A stretch of DNA of 64,000 nucleotides from the NCBI RefSeq assembly GCF_021018895.1, contig NC_079368.1, positions 12,104,001 through 12,168,000 of the forward strand. Reading direction: 5' to 3'. The DNA is from Seriola aureovittata (taxonomy: Eukaryota; Chordata; Actinopteri; Carangiformes; Carangidae). This document shows positions 1 to 14,385 of this stretch, in pieces. Every line of letters begins with the position of its first letter. Positions within the stretch are counted from its first letter, which is position 1. The translations under genes and the position numbers were made by a program. Under the pieces are notes generated by a model. The model did not search any database and had not been told where the DNA came from. It saw only the letters and a program-made list of their open reading frames with translations.

Positions 1-1195
1 TCAGTCAGAGCTGTGGGGTCATGAGAGCGGCTCTGATCAGAGGTCAGAGTGTGCTGCTGTGAAATGGGACATTACCGCTCAGCAACACAGCTATAAATAC
101 AAAAAGAAACTTTAACTGCTGTAAAATATGAGGCAGCCCTCTCCTTTTGCAGCATATAGGGTGTGCATGTCTGTGGGCGTGCGCACATGCACGCAAGAAC
201 GCATGTGCTTAAGTGTGTGTCTAGGACTGCGGTTTTGCTTAAGGGGGAGAAGAGGACGGGGTTAGGGAGGGGTTTAATATGCTACTTTAGCCCTCGGGGG
301 GCTGTACAGTTGAAAGTCAGTGCATGAGGCGTGCAGAATCACACCAACCTGCATTACAGAGGGACTGGGGGTGGTGGTGGATTGGACGGGTGGGGGGGCT
401 GCTATAAAAAGTGAAATCATATCACTTAGCAGCTGAGTGCAGATAAAGCTGTGTTTGAACTGGGAGGCATAAATTATACATTGTAAACAGAGCATTGGGA
501 GACTACGGCTCGTTTAAATTATGACAGAGGGTAGTTTTCTCCTCTCCTTTCTTCCTTCCTGCACTTCTGTTTCAGCCGCTCTCACTCACAGTTTCCTTCC
601 CCTTTCCCTCACTCTCCCATTCCTGCTGACTTTTTTACTTCATGCCTCCCTCTTTCCCTTTTCTCCAACACCTGCCTTAGCAAGTATCCACCTCTAACAC
701 ACACACACACAAACAAACACAATCACATTCTTTCATTGTTCTCTGTTGAGGATATGCTAGTTTCTCCAAATGTTTCACTCATTTATTTTAAATGTTTTAA
801 TTTGCGACTTGGTTATGGCTTCCCATTGTTGAAATGCCATGACACCTCCTCTCACCAACCCCCCCCACCCCAGCCCTCTCCCACACTGTTATTGAAGAGT
901 AACATTGCACACATGTCATGGATGGAGGACAAAACTAGGTGAGCAGGCTGGCGGAGCTCTACATGATTTGATCAATGTCCCCCTCCTGCATAGTTCAAGA
1001 TGGGCTGCTGTATTTTTTTTTAAAGGTGCCTTCGTCCCTCCTGACAAGTGCGAGGTTATTGATCAGTTTATTCTATTTGCCGTTGACCGCTCGGTGCGGT
1101 CTCTTTGCTCACAAGTCAATAGTGGAGGATTGAGAGGGTGAGTGCCTCCCCTGACCTCCCCTCCCTCAATCTCTGAGTCCGTCTCGTCCACCCCA

Positions 1196-1230
<35 letters not shown>

Positions 1231-4200
1231 TACAATGAAATACACACACATGCTCAAAATGAATGACTCTCTCTGCCCGTTGTACCCACACCTCTGATCC
1301 CAGCTACAATTTTGATTAATCTTGAAGTGCTGCAAGGTCAGGGCAGGACTGTGTGTGTATCTGGTGTTAGCTGATGCTGTCAGATAAAGGTCTTAAGCTC
1401 AGTTGGGGGGGGGGGGTGCTCTGTTTTCTTTTTTTATTTATTTATTTATTTTTGTTTTTGTTTTTTTATTCTCTCTCTGTGTGTGTCTCTGTGTATATGT
1501 GTGTCTGTGCCAGTGTGGGTGTAGATTGTGTCTCCTCTAGAGGTGATCGTGGCCACTCTGAAGCAGGGATCAGTGACCTTGCCCTGTTTGGCAGGCTCAA
1601 CTTGTGTGTCTCTGTGTGTGTTTGTGCATACATGTTTGTTCTTGTACTGATTAGGAAAGTCTTCCAGAGCAAGGACTGTTGGGCCATGTTCAACCCAACA
1701 ATAACACTGTGTCAAAGAAATACAACACCTCCATTGGTCTAGGTGATTGCTACAGGAACATGTGAAATACAAAACCAAAAGACCAGCCTGAAGGTGTACT
1801 GGACTCAGAGACTCTGAACAGTAGTTTAGAGTCCTTTCAGGATGGATTTTTTGACTCTTGAAATCTATCATGGAAGCGGTTGTGTGCACCACTGTCTCAT
1901 TCCTTAAAAAAGGTAAATAGTAGAACTTGCCCAGTGCTTTACAGCACTAGCTACCTGTAATGTGCAAATGCACATATTTGGTCGACCAACACGGTGCACT
2001 GTCATATGTGAACTTGTGCAGTGATCTTATTCAAATGAATGAAGAGGCTGCATTGTTTGAAACAGTGCTATCATTGGCCTAAATGAGGGCTTCCAGGTTT
2101 TACAAGTTAGGTTTCTTATCAGAGTTGTGTGAAAGTTAATTCTATGCTGAAATGAAAATAATATTAGGGTGAAGACTCTGGTCCTTTATAAAGCGAATGG
2201 AACATCTTAATGCATCTAGCAATCCCTGTGTGTGTATGTGTGTGTAAAGTTTTACTGTGTACATTTCCTTTATTTTTGAGTAATGAATTAGAGTAGCTCA
2301 GTTTCTCTCTGTGCTCATCATAGTTGCTTCGTTTCAGGACTTAGTTCATTTATGAAGACCAGACTGGGGGCTGCAACCCCTCGCCTCTCCACAGAGCGAG
2401 AGGAGATAATTATTCTCTTTCTGACTCACACATTTCGATGAAAAATGCATACAGCTGGGGCTCGAAGCAGCTTATCAAAAGGTTAACTCTTCCCCACAGT
2501 TGTCTGTGCCTACAAAGGGAAGCATTTTCGACAACAGTGGCGGCGTCGCACCACTTTGTGTTTTCCTGCTGTGTTTTGTTTGGGTGTTTTCAACAATGTT
2601 GTGACCCGCCGGTGGCCCGATGCTTTGTTTTCCCGAAGTTAACTTTCAATCAAGAGAAAAGCCAGCTGTTGTTTGTATTATGTTCTGTACATCATTTCTT
2701 AAGCAGCCATCTGAGTGCAGATTCACAGCGATATGATTCTGACATGAATATACAGTATATACAACACAGTTACTTCGTGTTATCAACTTTCAGCTGATGT
2801 TACACACGAATAAATATAAAAAACAATTTTCATACATCTCTGTTTTGTTAATTTTGGTTTTATACATAATCTCCGGCAACCATCATGTGTGTCCATGCAG
2901 AGCTTTTTTTTTTCCGGTGAACGTACACAATGTGCTGTCTTCAGTATGCACATCATTGTGCTTGATAGCTCTTTAGATCATCTCATTGAGATTCAAAAAT
3001 CTTTTGCCTTTTTCACCTTCACGTACATTGAATTCCCACATATACCACTGTCACTCATTCATACACACGCAAAGTTAACACACACACACAAACACACACA
3101 CACACACACACACACATACTCTCTCTCTCTCACTCTCACACTTTAGGCCTTATGTGTACGGAGCACTGCCTGGAAAGTGATAGCAAGAGAAAAGAAGCTC
3201 TGGAGAGTGAGTTATCTCTTTAGATGTCATTGAGGGGCGCCTCTTTTCTCTCCCTCTCCTTCCCTCTATCATTTTCCTCTTTCTTCCCTTCTCTCTGTCT
3301 CCCTCTCTCTTGTTCCCACTTGCTCTCTCAAATCATGCTCGCCTCCAGTGGTATTCAGACAGTCCAAGGACAAAGTAAAGATATGCTGGGAGCAATGGAC
3401 TGTCCGTCAGTGTGTGTTTGCGTGTGTGTGCATGAGTGTGTGTGTGAGAGAGAAAGGTTTCTGTTGAGTCTTTGAAGCTGTTCTTCCCTTGTCCTGACAG
3501 ATCGGAGTCTCGTCCCTCTCCATTTAACCCCCAAATGCTACATCACACATGCACACACAAACAAACCATACTTTTTTCTGGCTGCTGTGGACACATTTAA
3601 CAACACAATGGAAGATTTAAGATTCACCTAGAGCTCCTTGCACAGCTTGCTATTGTTCGAGGTCATGCCCTTGTGTTTAAGGACTGTTACACTTACTTCA
3701 TTTGATATTTATTGACTTGTCAAGGTGACTCTAATGGCATTAAATAGTTCATTTCCATAAAGATGTAAGATGTGTGTTTGGTTTTTTTGATTATTCACCC
3801 GGCTGAGCCTTGTATTTGCTGCGCCAAGCCAAGGGTCTTTATATTATTAAGTCATGCAGTGTGTTAATGTGGCCTTGGCTTGTCTGACTAAACCAGACTG
3901 AAGTAGATGGCCCCGGGGTCTGTGACCCTGAAAGAGGCACACACACACACACACACACACACACCCACACACACACACACACACACACCTACACACAAAA
4001 CCAACCAGATGCCTGACGTACTCGCCTCATGCCACACACATTCACACAAGAAATCCATCCCGGAGACAGACTTCTCCGTCTGTGTATGTGACGCGGCAGC
4101 TCCTCTTGCTCAGACAAACAGGGGAAATCCTCCTTGTCTTGCCTTGTCCATCACAGGCCATCTCACTGTCCCAGCGCACGTGGGTGCCTGAAAACCCTCC

Positions 4201-6539
4201 CCCGACCTCCCCGGCCGGGCTCCAAACCCAAAACATGTAACCAACACACATGCACACACACACACGCATATCCACATGCACAGGCCCCTTGGCTCCAGCC
4301 GGGTTCCCCTGACGCAGGGACACACGCAGGCAGGAAGTTTGAGGAGAGGTTTGTGTCAGTTTGCTTCTCTTAGAACACTTCAGGTCTGACCCTCTCTTGA
4401 CCTGGCGGCTTCCTCCCCCTCCATCTCTCCGTAAACAACCACATCCCTGCGACTGAAGGCGTGCCGGCTCCCCAAGTGTAATAACATCGTTCATGTTTTG
4501 ATGTGAGGTGGGATGTCTACGTGAGTTAAGGAGGCTGACTCACGTAGATATGGTTGTGTGGTGTGGTTGTATGTATTGAGAAAAACCTTATGTGTGTTTG
4601 TGTGTGTGTGTTTCCTTCTGGGTTTTCTCTGATTGCAGGGATGGCAGATCTTCGTCATGGAGGAAACCATGTTAACCTGTCACCTTAGCAGTCTTCTCCC
4701 ACTATTTATCCACTGTGTGTTCTTAAAAGACGCACACGCCTATGCATGCGCATGCACACACTCATGTACACACACACACATAAAGAGGGGTTGTCCACTG
4801 ATCTTGTTGAGTGTGTGTCAACTCCATTAGCACATTCCCAGATAGGGCCAGAGCCCTCTTATCTGTGGCGACCCATTAATTACACTTTGTTCCCTTAAGT
4901 GATCTATTTCAGACCTGCCCCGCCCTCAACACCCACTCTCTACTATCTCCACCCCTGGCCTGCTCCTCCCCCACCTGACCCCTCTCCTCTCGTCTCCTCT
5001 CCTCCACATCTATCCTACCCTCTCCTCTCCTACCCTCTACTTTATTATTTCTATTCCCCTAACACACACGCACACCATCTCCCCCTCTAGATGTGTTAAA
5101 ATGCATGGGATCAAAATGTCATGTGACAAGTAGCTCTATACATGTATACCAGGTGTATGTATGTACATCTGTTTGAGACAAAAAAAAGACAATGAGGCTC
5201 TTACAGAACACTTTGTTGGTAGATTTAGATTTTAAATTTATCTCTCGGTGCACTCAAAATTGTTTGGAAATCAAACAAGTCTAGTACATCACATTCCAGG
5301 TGGTTAGAAAATGTACTTCAGAGCCCACATTTTTTCGCTATGTATTGGTCACCATCCGCTTTCTTAAAGGCTACATGCACAATAATATGTTTTAGTTTTA
5401 AACCACATCACTTATGCTATGTTTTCGCACATCCATACTACTCTTTGAAAACTCTGGGGATACACTTTATTGTAGACAGGAAGAAATAGAGAAATACAGA
5501 ATAGAGAAATAATAACTTAGACACCCATTTTCGCTCCCTGATTGGGATTGATTATCAGCCTCAACTACCAGTAGTGAATGCAACATGAAAAACGAATAAC
5601 AAGCATTGCTGACCTTGTTGTCTTTGCTGACAGCTGTTGATGAGTTAAATTCTGCATTTTATGATGCTACAACTTAATTTGCTGTTCCTCATTCGTAGTA
5701 TTATCTGCAACTAACTAAGGGCAGAGTAGATCCACTTCCTGTTTGCACCTGCATACGAATGCCTAGTGTACATGAATGGTCATGTGATATGCGTTTTCAG
5801 GTGTGATAGTATAGACAGAGATTATTTGTCATAGGGAGCTAAAACAAAAAAAAAATTATTTGTGTGGGCGTAGCCTAAGTCTGCTCTGTTTTGCATGAAT
5901 GTGAACATTCTGAATAACTCTTGAGCTAACAGGGAGGGACATGTCCCTACCAATATTTTGGGAGGACAGAATTGTCCCTTCCAATGTTTGAGTGAACTCG
6001 ATCACATTTGGAGTGCAGTCATGTAGATCATTCCGAAGCTACGTCTCCAAGATGACCAATTTAGGCATGTTAACATTTGATTTGCTGAAAGGGCGGGGGC
6101 TATCTAAAGGCTCATGTCATGTGAGAAGATCACAGTGGTACCTGATGTCACCAGAAAAATGTCAACTTTAACCATGTTAACTAGCATGCTCACCCTGTCT
6201 TCTGTAGGCTAACAGCCTGGTTGCTTGCAGTAGTAAACAAAATTGTGGATATATATAAGTATGAGTTGCATTTCTGTCGAGAAATCCCAGAAAATGTCAC
6301 CATGAATTAATTATCTTGTAGTAAATAGAACAGCTGATGAGGCTTCATCTTCAGAGTTTTAAATGATGGTGTAATTAAAAATATGCTATTATGGATTGAT
6401 TGTAAATTACTAAATTACATTTAACGTAGCCACAGTCCACCTATTCTAATGTCAATGTTTAAATTATGATAAGACTTAAAATTCTACTCTTTGATCTCTT
6501 ACTGTGCATAGTTTTATTTAAATGTAAGTACACCTAAAC
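1..6539. other. Presumed fam172a last intron, left segment
   Basis: No coding exon recognised. Holds (CA)n tracts (1197-1229, 3078-3117, 3938-3997), a pyrimidine-rich stretch (4951-5075), an 11-bp perfect hairpin (4516-4548) and a paired GTCCCTNCCAAT motif (5942 and 5973) that may be transposon debris. The rest is ordinary AT-rich DNA. Assignment to a fam172a intron follows from the terminal exon at 23.9 kb. Confidence 0.5.
4516..4548. repeat. Perfect 11-bp inverted repeat with 11-nt loop
   Basis: TCTACGTGAGT (4516-4526) and ACTCACGTAGA (4538-4548) are exact reverse complements. The right arm overlaps an AP-1 consensus TGACTCA (4536-4542). Confidence 0.8.
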
Positions 6540-7310
6540 ATACATTTTTATGCCTCAATATACATTGACTTTTTAAGCCTTATTATGCTATTACATTTTT
6601 ATGCCTTACTAGACTATGATGTTTTTATGCCTTACTATACTATGATGTTTTTTATACCTTACTATGGTATGAATTTTTAATGCCTTACTATGCTATGACT
6701 TTTTATGCCTTACTATACTTTGACTTTATATGCCTTACTTTAATTATTACTATGCCTTATTATAATTTGACTTTTTATTACTTACTATACTATGACGTTT
6801 TTATGCCTTCTTTTACTGATGTTTTTGTGCCTTACTGTACTATAATTTTTTATACTTTATTTTATTATGACTTTTTATGCCTTATTATACTGACTTTTTT
6901 ATGCCTTACTATACTATGATTTTTTATGCCATAGTATACTATGAGTTTTTAATGCCTTATTATACTATGTTCTTTTATGCCTTACTATTCTATGACGTTT
7001 TTATGCCTTACTATTCTATGACGTTTTTATGCCTTACTATGCCATTACTTTTTATACTTTATTTTATTATTACTTTTTATGCCTTACTATACTATGACGT
7101 TTTTATACCTTATTATACTGACTTTTTTATGCCTTACTATACCATGATGTTTTTATGCCTTACTATATCATCACGTTTATATTCCTTACTGTACAATTAA
7201 TTTCTTATGCCTTACTATACTATGGCATTTTATGTCTTACTATACTATGACTTTTCACTCCCTGCTATACTATGACATTTTTATGCCTTAGTATACCATG
7301 ACTTTTTATG

Positions 7311-9277
7311 CCTTACTATACTATGACTTTTTATGCCTTATTATACTATGACCTTTGATGCCTTGCTCTACATATTTTTTTGCCTTACTATACCTTGATG
7401 TTTTTATGCCTTACTATACCATGACTTTTATATGCCTTACTATCCTATGACTTTTTATACTTTACATTATTAAGAATTTTTATGCCTTACTATACTATGA
7501 TGTATATATGACTTACTATCCCATGACTTTTTATACCTTAATTTATTATGACTTTTTATGCCCTACTATACTATGGCTTTTTATGTCTTACTATACTATG
7601 ACTTTTCACGACCTGCTATACTATGACATTTTATGCCTTACTATACGATGACTTTTTATAGTTTAATTTTATTATTGCTTTTTATGCCTTACCATACTAT
7701 GACGTTTTTATGCCTTACTATCCTATGACTTTTTATGCTTTACTATACTATGAATTTTTATACCTTACTTTATTATGACTTTTTATGCCTTACTATACTA
7801 TGACTTTTTATGTCTTACTATACTATGACTTTTCATGCCCTACTATACATTGACATATTTATGCCTTACTATACTATGACGTTTTTATGCCTTACTATCC
7901 TATGACTTTTTTTACCATACTTTATTATAACTGTTTATGCCTTACTTTAATATGACTTTTTATACCTTACTTTACTATGACGTTTATATGCCTTACTATC
8001 CTATGACTTTTTATACCTTACTTTATTATGACTTTTTACGCCTTACTATACTATGACGTTTTTATGACTTACTATACTATGACTTTTTATACCTTACTTT
8101 ATTATGACTTTTTATGCCTTACTATACTATGACTTTTCATGCCCTACTATAGAATTACATTTTTATGCCTTACTATAGTATGACGTTTTTATGCCTTATT
8201 ATACTATGATGTGTTTATGCCTTAATATACTATGACTTTTTATGCCCTACTATACCATGATGTTTTTATGCCTTACTATACCATGACTTTTTATGCCTTA
8301 TTATACTATGACCTTTGATGCCTTGCTCTACATATTTTTTTGCCTTACTATACCTTGATGTTTTTATGCCTTACTATACCATGACTTTTATATGCCTTAC
8401 TATCCTATGACTTTTTATACTTTACATTATTAAGAATTTTTATGCCTTACTATACTATGATGTATATATGACTTACTATCCCATGACTTTTTATACCTTA
8501 ATTTATTATGACTTTTTATACCTTAATTTATTATGACTTTTTATGCCCTACTATACTATGGCTTTTTATGTCTTACTATACTATGACTTTTCACGACCTG
8601 CTATACTATGACATTTTATGCCTTACTATACGATGACTTTTTATAGTTTAATTTTATTATTGCTTTTTATGCCTTACCATACTATGACGTTTTTATGCCT
8701 TACTATCCTATGACTTTTTATGCTTTACTATACTATGAATTTTTATACCTTACTTTATTATGACTTTTTATGCCTTACTATACTATGACTTTTTATGTCT
8801 TACTATACTATGACTTTTCATGCCCTACTATACATTGACATATTTATGCCTTACTATACTATGACGTTTTTATGCCTTACTATCCTATGACTTTTTTTAC
8901 CATACTTTATTATAACTGTTTATGCCTTACTTTAATATGACTTTTTATACCTTACTTTACTATGACGTTTATATGCCTTACTATCCTATGACTTTTTATA
9001 CCTTACTTTATTATGACTTTTTACGCCTTACTATACTATGACGTTTTTATGACTTACTATACTATGACTTTTTATACCTTACTTTATTATGACTTTTTAT
9101 GCCTTACTATACTATGACTTTTCATGCCCTACTATAGAATTACATTTTTATGCCTTACTATAGTATGACGTTTTTATGCCTTATTATACTATGATGTGTT
9201 TATGCCTTAATATACTATGACTTTTTATGCCCTACTATACCATGATGTTTTTATGCCTTACTATACCATGACTTTTT
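7311..9277. repeat. Higher-order tandem duplication (~960/985 bp) within the satellite
   Basis: Copy 1 is about 7311-8270 and copy 2 about 8271-9277. The distinctive string CTTTGATGCCTTGCTCTACA occurs at the same offset exactly 960 bp apart. The two copies are base-identical wherever I compared them, except that copy 2 carries one extra 25-bp unit near 8521, after which the offset becomes 985. Confidence 0.9.
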
Positions 9278-11017
9278 AGACTTTACTTTTATTATTACTT
9301 TTTATGCCTTACTATAATATGACTTTTCATGCCTTACTATACTATGACGGTTTTATGCCTTAGTATTCAATTACTTTTTATTCCTTAATTTACTGACATT
9401 TTTATGCCCTGCTATACTATGACATTTATATGCCTTACTATCCTATGACTTTTTATACCATACTTTATTATAACTGTTTATGCCTTACTATAATATGACT
9501 TTTTATACCTTACTTTACTATGACTTTTTATACCATACTTTATTATAACTGTTTATGCCTTACTTTAATATGACTTTTTATACCTTACTTTACTATGACG
9601 TTTATACTTTACTTTATTATGACTTTTTATGCCTTACTATACTATGACTTTTCATGCCCTACTATAGAATGACATTTTTATGCCTTACTATACTATGACG
9701 TTTTTATGCCTTACTATCCTATGACTTTTTATACCATACTTTATTATAACTGTTTATACCTTACTTTATTATGAATTTTTACGCCTTACTATACTATGAC
9801 GTTTTTATGACTTACTATACTATGACTTTTTATACCTTACTTCATTATGACTTTTTATGCCTTACTATACGATGACGTTTTTATGACTTACTATACTATT
9901 ACTTTTTATACTTTACTTTATTATGACTTTTTATGCCTTACTATACTATGACTTTTCATGCCCTACTATAGAATGACATTTTTATGCCTTACTATACTAT
10001 GACATTTTTATGCCTTATTATACTATGACAGTTATATACTTTATTATCCTATGACTTTTTATACCTTACTTTATTATGACTTTTTATGCCTTACTATACT
10101 ATGACGTTTATATGACTTACTTTCCTATGACTTTTTATACTTTACTTTATTATGACTTTTTATGCCTTACTATACTATGACTTTTTATGCCTTACTATAC
10201 TATGACTTTTTATACCTTACTTTATTATGACTTTTTATGCCTTACTATACTATGACAGTTATATGCCTTACTATCCTATGACTTTTTATACCTTACTTTA
10301 TTATGACTTTTTACGCCTTACTATACTATGACATTTTTATGACTTACTATACTATGACTTTTTCATGCCCTATGACTTACTATACTATTACTTTTTATAC
10401 TTTACTTTATTATGACTTTTTATGCCTTACTATACTATGAATTTTTATGCCTTATTATACTATGACCTTTATGTGCCTTACTATACTATGACATTTTATA
10501 CTTTATTATGACTTTTTATGCCTTACTATACTATGACGTTTTTATGACTTACTGTCCTATGACTTTTTCTACTTTACTTTATTATGACTTTTTATGCCTT
10601 ACTATACTATTACTTTTTAAACTTTACTTTATTATGACATTTTTATGCCTTACTATACTATGACGTTTTTATGCCTTACTATCCTATGATTTTTTTTTAC
10701 CATACTTTATTATAACTGTTTATGCCTCACTTTAATATGACTTTTTATACCTTACTTTACTATGACGTTTATATGCCCTACTATCCTATGACTTTTTATA
10801 CCTTACTTTATTATGACTTTTTACGCCTTACTATACTATGACGTTTTTATGACTTACTATACTATGACTTTTTATACCTTACTTTATTATGACTTTTTAT
10901 GCCTTACTATGCTATGACAGTTATATGCCTTACTATCCTATGACTTTTTATACCTTACTTTATTATGACTTTTCATGCCCTACTATACATTGACATATTT
11001 ATGCCTTACTATACTAT

Positions 11018-14000
11018 GATGGTTTTATGCCTTTGTAGACAATTACTTTTTATTCCTTAATTTACTGACATTTTTATGCCCTGCTATACTATGACATTCA
11101 TATGCCTTACTATCCTATGACTTTTTATACCATACTTTATTATAACTGTTTATGCCTTACTATAATATGACTTTTTATACCTTACTTTACTATGACATTT
11201 ATATGCCTTAATATCTTATGACTTTTTATACCTTACTTTATTATGACTTTTTACGCCTTACTATACTATGACGTTTTTATGACTTACTATACTATGACTT
11301 TTTATACCTTACTTTATTATGACTTTTTACGCCTTACTATACTATGACGTTTTTATGACTTACTATACTATGACTTTTTATACCTTACTTTATTATGACT
11401 TTTTACGCCTTACTATACTATGACGTTTTTATGACTTACTATACTATGACTTTTCATGCCCTACTATAGAATGACATTTTTATGCCTTACTATACTATGA
11501 CATTTTTATGACTTACTATACTAAGACTTTTTATACTTTACTTTATTATGACTTTTAATGCCTTACTATACTATGAAGTTTTTATGACTTACTATACTAT
11601 GACTTTTTTTACTTTACTTTATTATGACTTTTTACGCCTTACTATACTATGACTTTTCATGCCCTACTATAGAATGACATTTTTATGCCTTACTATACTA
11701 TGTCGTTTTTATGCCTTATTATACTATGATGTGTTTATGCCTCAATATACTATGACTTTTTATGCCCTACTATACCATGACGTTTTTATGCCTTACTATA
11801 CCATGACTTTTTAGACTTTACTTTTATTATTACTTTTTATGCCTTACTATAATATGACTTTTCATGCCTTACTATACTATGATGGTTTTATGCCTTTGTA
11901 GACAATTACTTTTTATTCCTTAATTTACTGACATTTTTATGCCCTGCTTTACTATGACATTCATATGCCTTACTATCCTATGACTTTTTATACCATACTT
12001 TATTATAACTGTTTATGCCTTACTATAATATGACTTTTTATACCTTACTTTACTATGACATTTATATGCCTTAATATCTTATGACTTTTTATACCTTACT
12101 TTATTATGACTTTTTACGCCTTACTATACTATGACGTTTTTATGACTTACTATACTATGACTTTTTATACCTTACTTTATTATGACTTTTTACGCCTTAC
12201 TATACTATGACGTTTTTATGACTTACTTTACTATGACTTTTTATACCTTACTTTATTATGACTTTTTACGCCTTACTATACTATTACTTTTTAAACTTTA
12301 CTTTATTATGACTTTTTCGGCTTACTATACTATGACTTTTCATGCCCTACTATAGAATGACATTTTTATGCCTTACTATACTATGACATTTTTATGCCTT
12401 ACTATACTATGACCTTTATGTGCCTTACTATACTATGACATTTTATACTTTACTTTATTATGACTTTTTATGCCTTACTATACTATGACAGTTATATACT
12501 TTATTATCCTATGACTTTTTATACCTTACTTTTTTATGACTTTTTATGCCCTACTATACTATGACGTTTATATGCCTTACTATCCTATGACTTTTTATAC
12601 CTTACTTTATTATGACTTTTCATGCCCTACTATACATTGACATATTTATGCCTTACTATACTATGATGGTTTTATGCCTTTGTAGACAATTACTTTTTAT
12701 TCCTTAATTTACTGACATTTTTATGCCCTGCTATACTATGACATTCATATGCCTTACTATCCTATGACTTTTTATACCATACTTTATTATAACTGTTTAT
12801 GCCTTACTATAATATGACTTTTTATACCTTACTTTACTATGACATTTATATGCCTTAATATCTTATGACTTTTTATACCTTACTTTATTATGACTTTTTA
12901 CGCCTTACTATACTATGACGTTTTTATGACTTACTATACTATGACTTTTTATACCTTACTTTATTATGACTTTTTACGCCTTACTATACTATGACGTTTT
13001 TATGACTTACTTTACTATGACTTTTTATACCTTACTTTATTATGACTTTTTACGCCTTACTATACTATTACTTTTTAAACTTTACTTTATTATGACTTTT
13101 TCGGCTTACTATACTATGACTTTTCATGCCCTACTATAGAATGACATTTTTATGCCTTACTATACTATGACATTTTTATGCCTTACTATACTATGACCTT
13201 TATGTGCCTTACTATACTATGACATTTTATACTTTACTTTATTATGACTTTTTATGCCTTACTATACTATGACAGTTATATACTTTATTATCCTATGACT
13301 TTTTATACCTTACTTTTTTATGACTTTTTATGCCCTACTATACTATGACGTTTATATGCCTTACTATCCTATGACTTTTTATACCTTACTTTATTATGAC
13401 TTTTCATGCCCTACTATACATTGACATATTTATGCCTTACTATACTATGATGGTTTTATGCCTTTGTAGACAATTACTTTTTATTCCTTAATTTACTGAC
13501 ATTTTTATGCCCTGCTATACTATGACATTCATATGCCTTACTATCCTATGACTTTTTATACCATACTTTATTATAACTGTTTATGCCTTACTATAATATG
13601 ACTTTTTATACCTTACTTTACTATGACATTTATATGCCTTAATATCTTATGACTTTTTATACCTTACTTTATTATGACTTTTTACGCCTTACTATACTAT
13701 GACGTTTTTATGACTTACTATACTATGACTTTTTATACCTTACTTTATTATGACTTTTTACGCCTTACTATACTATGACGTTTTTATGACTTACTATACT
13801 ATGACTTTTTATACCTTACTTTATTATGACTTTTTACGCCTTACTATACTATGACGTTTTTATGACTTACTATACTATGACTTTTCATGCCCTACTATAG
13901 AATGACATTTTTATGCCTTACTATACTATGACATTTTTATGCCTTACTATACTATGACCTTTATGTGCCTTACTATACTATGACATTTTATACTTTACTT

Positions 14001-14209
14001 TATTATGACTTTTTATGCCTTACTTTACTATGACAGTTATATACTTTATTATCCTATGACTTTTTATACCTTACTTTTTTATGACTTTTTATGCACTACT
14101 ATACTATGACGTTTATATGCCTTACTATCCTATGACTTTTTATACCTTACTTTATTATGACTTTTCATGCCCTACTATACATTGACATATTTATGCCTTA
14201 CTATACTAT
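11018..14209. repeat. 784-bp higher-order repeat block within the satellite
   Basis: The marker GATGGTTTTATGCC followed by TTTGTAGACAATTAC starts at 11018, 11881, 12665 and 13449, giving spacings of 863, 784 and 784. Copies 11881-12664 and 12665-13448 are near-identical (for example GCTTTAC against GCTATAC near 11947/12731). The copy starting at 13449 lacks a variant stretch containing CTTTTTCGGCTTAC and runs to about 14209. Confidence 0.88.
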
Positions 14210-14385
14210 GACGTTATTATGCCTTAGTATACAATGAGTTTTTATGCCTTAATTTACTATGACATTTTTATACCTTACTTTATTATGAGTTTTTATTCGT
14301 TACTTTATTATGACTTTTCATGACTTACTGTACTATGACTTTTGTGCCCTTAAGAAAAGTCTATAAGATGATATTTTAAAGTTTT

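Larger units (their letters stand above)
6540..14346. repeat. 7.8-kb AT-rich minisatellite/satellite array, ~25-bp unit
   Basis: Uninterrupted tandem array whose modal unit is a run of five T followed by ATGCCTTACTATACTATGAC; variants of 24-26 bp are frequent (ACGCC, ATACC, CATGCCC, CTTTATTATGAC, GACG and GACA junctions). About 300 units. The left edge is diverged and the interior more homogeneous, with higher-order duplications near 7.3-9.3 kb and 11-14.2 kb. The sequence is strongly asymmetric: pyrimidine T/C-biased on plus. Open frames of 79 and 107 codons inside it come from variant units; the consensus unit meets a TGA in one of its three rotating frames. It ends abruptly at the GTGCCCTTAAG flank. 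Confidence 0.95.

Noticed and set aside
6680..7200. Open frames of 79 and 107 codons in the satellite, rich in Tyr, Leu and Phe
   Set aside because: They are translations of variant 25-bp units, which rotate through frames; the consensus unit hits TGA in one frame. No independent start or coding signal.
6540..14346. Regularly spaced short repeats resembling a CRISPR array
   Set aside because: Units are directly contiguous with no unique spacers, and the genome is animal.
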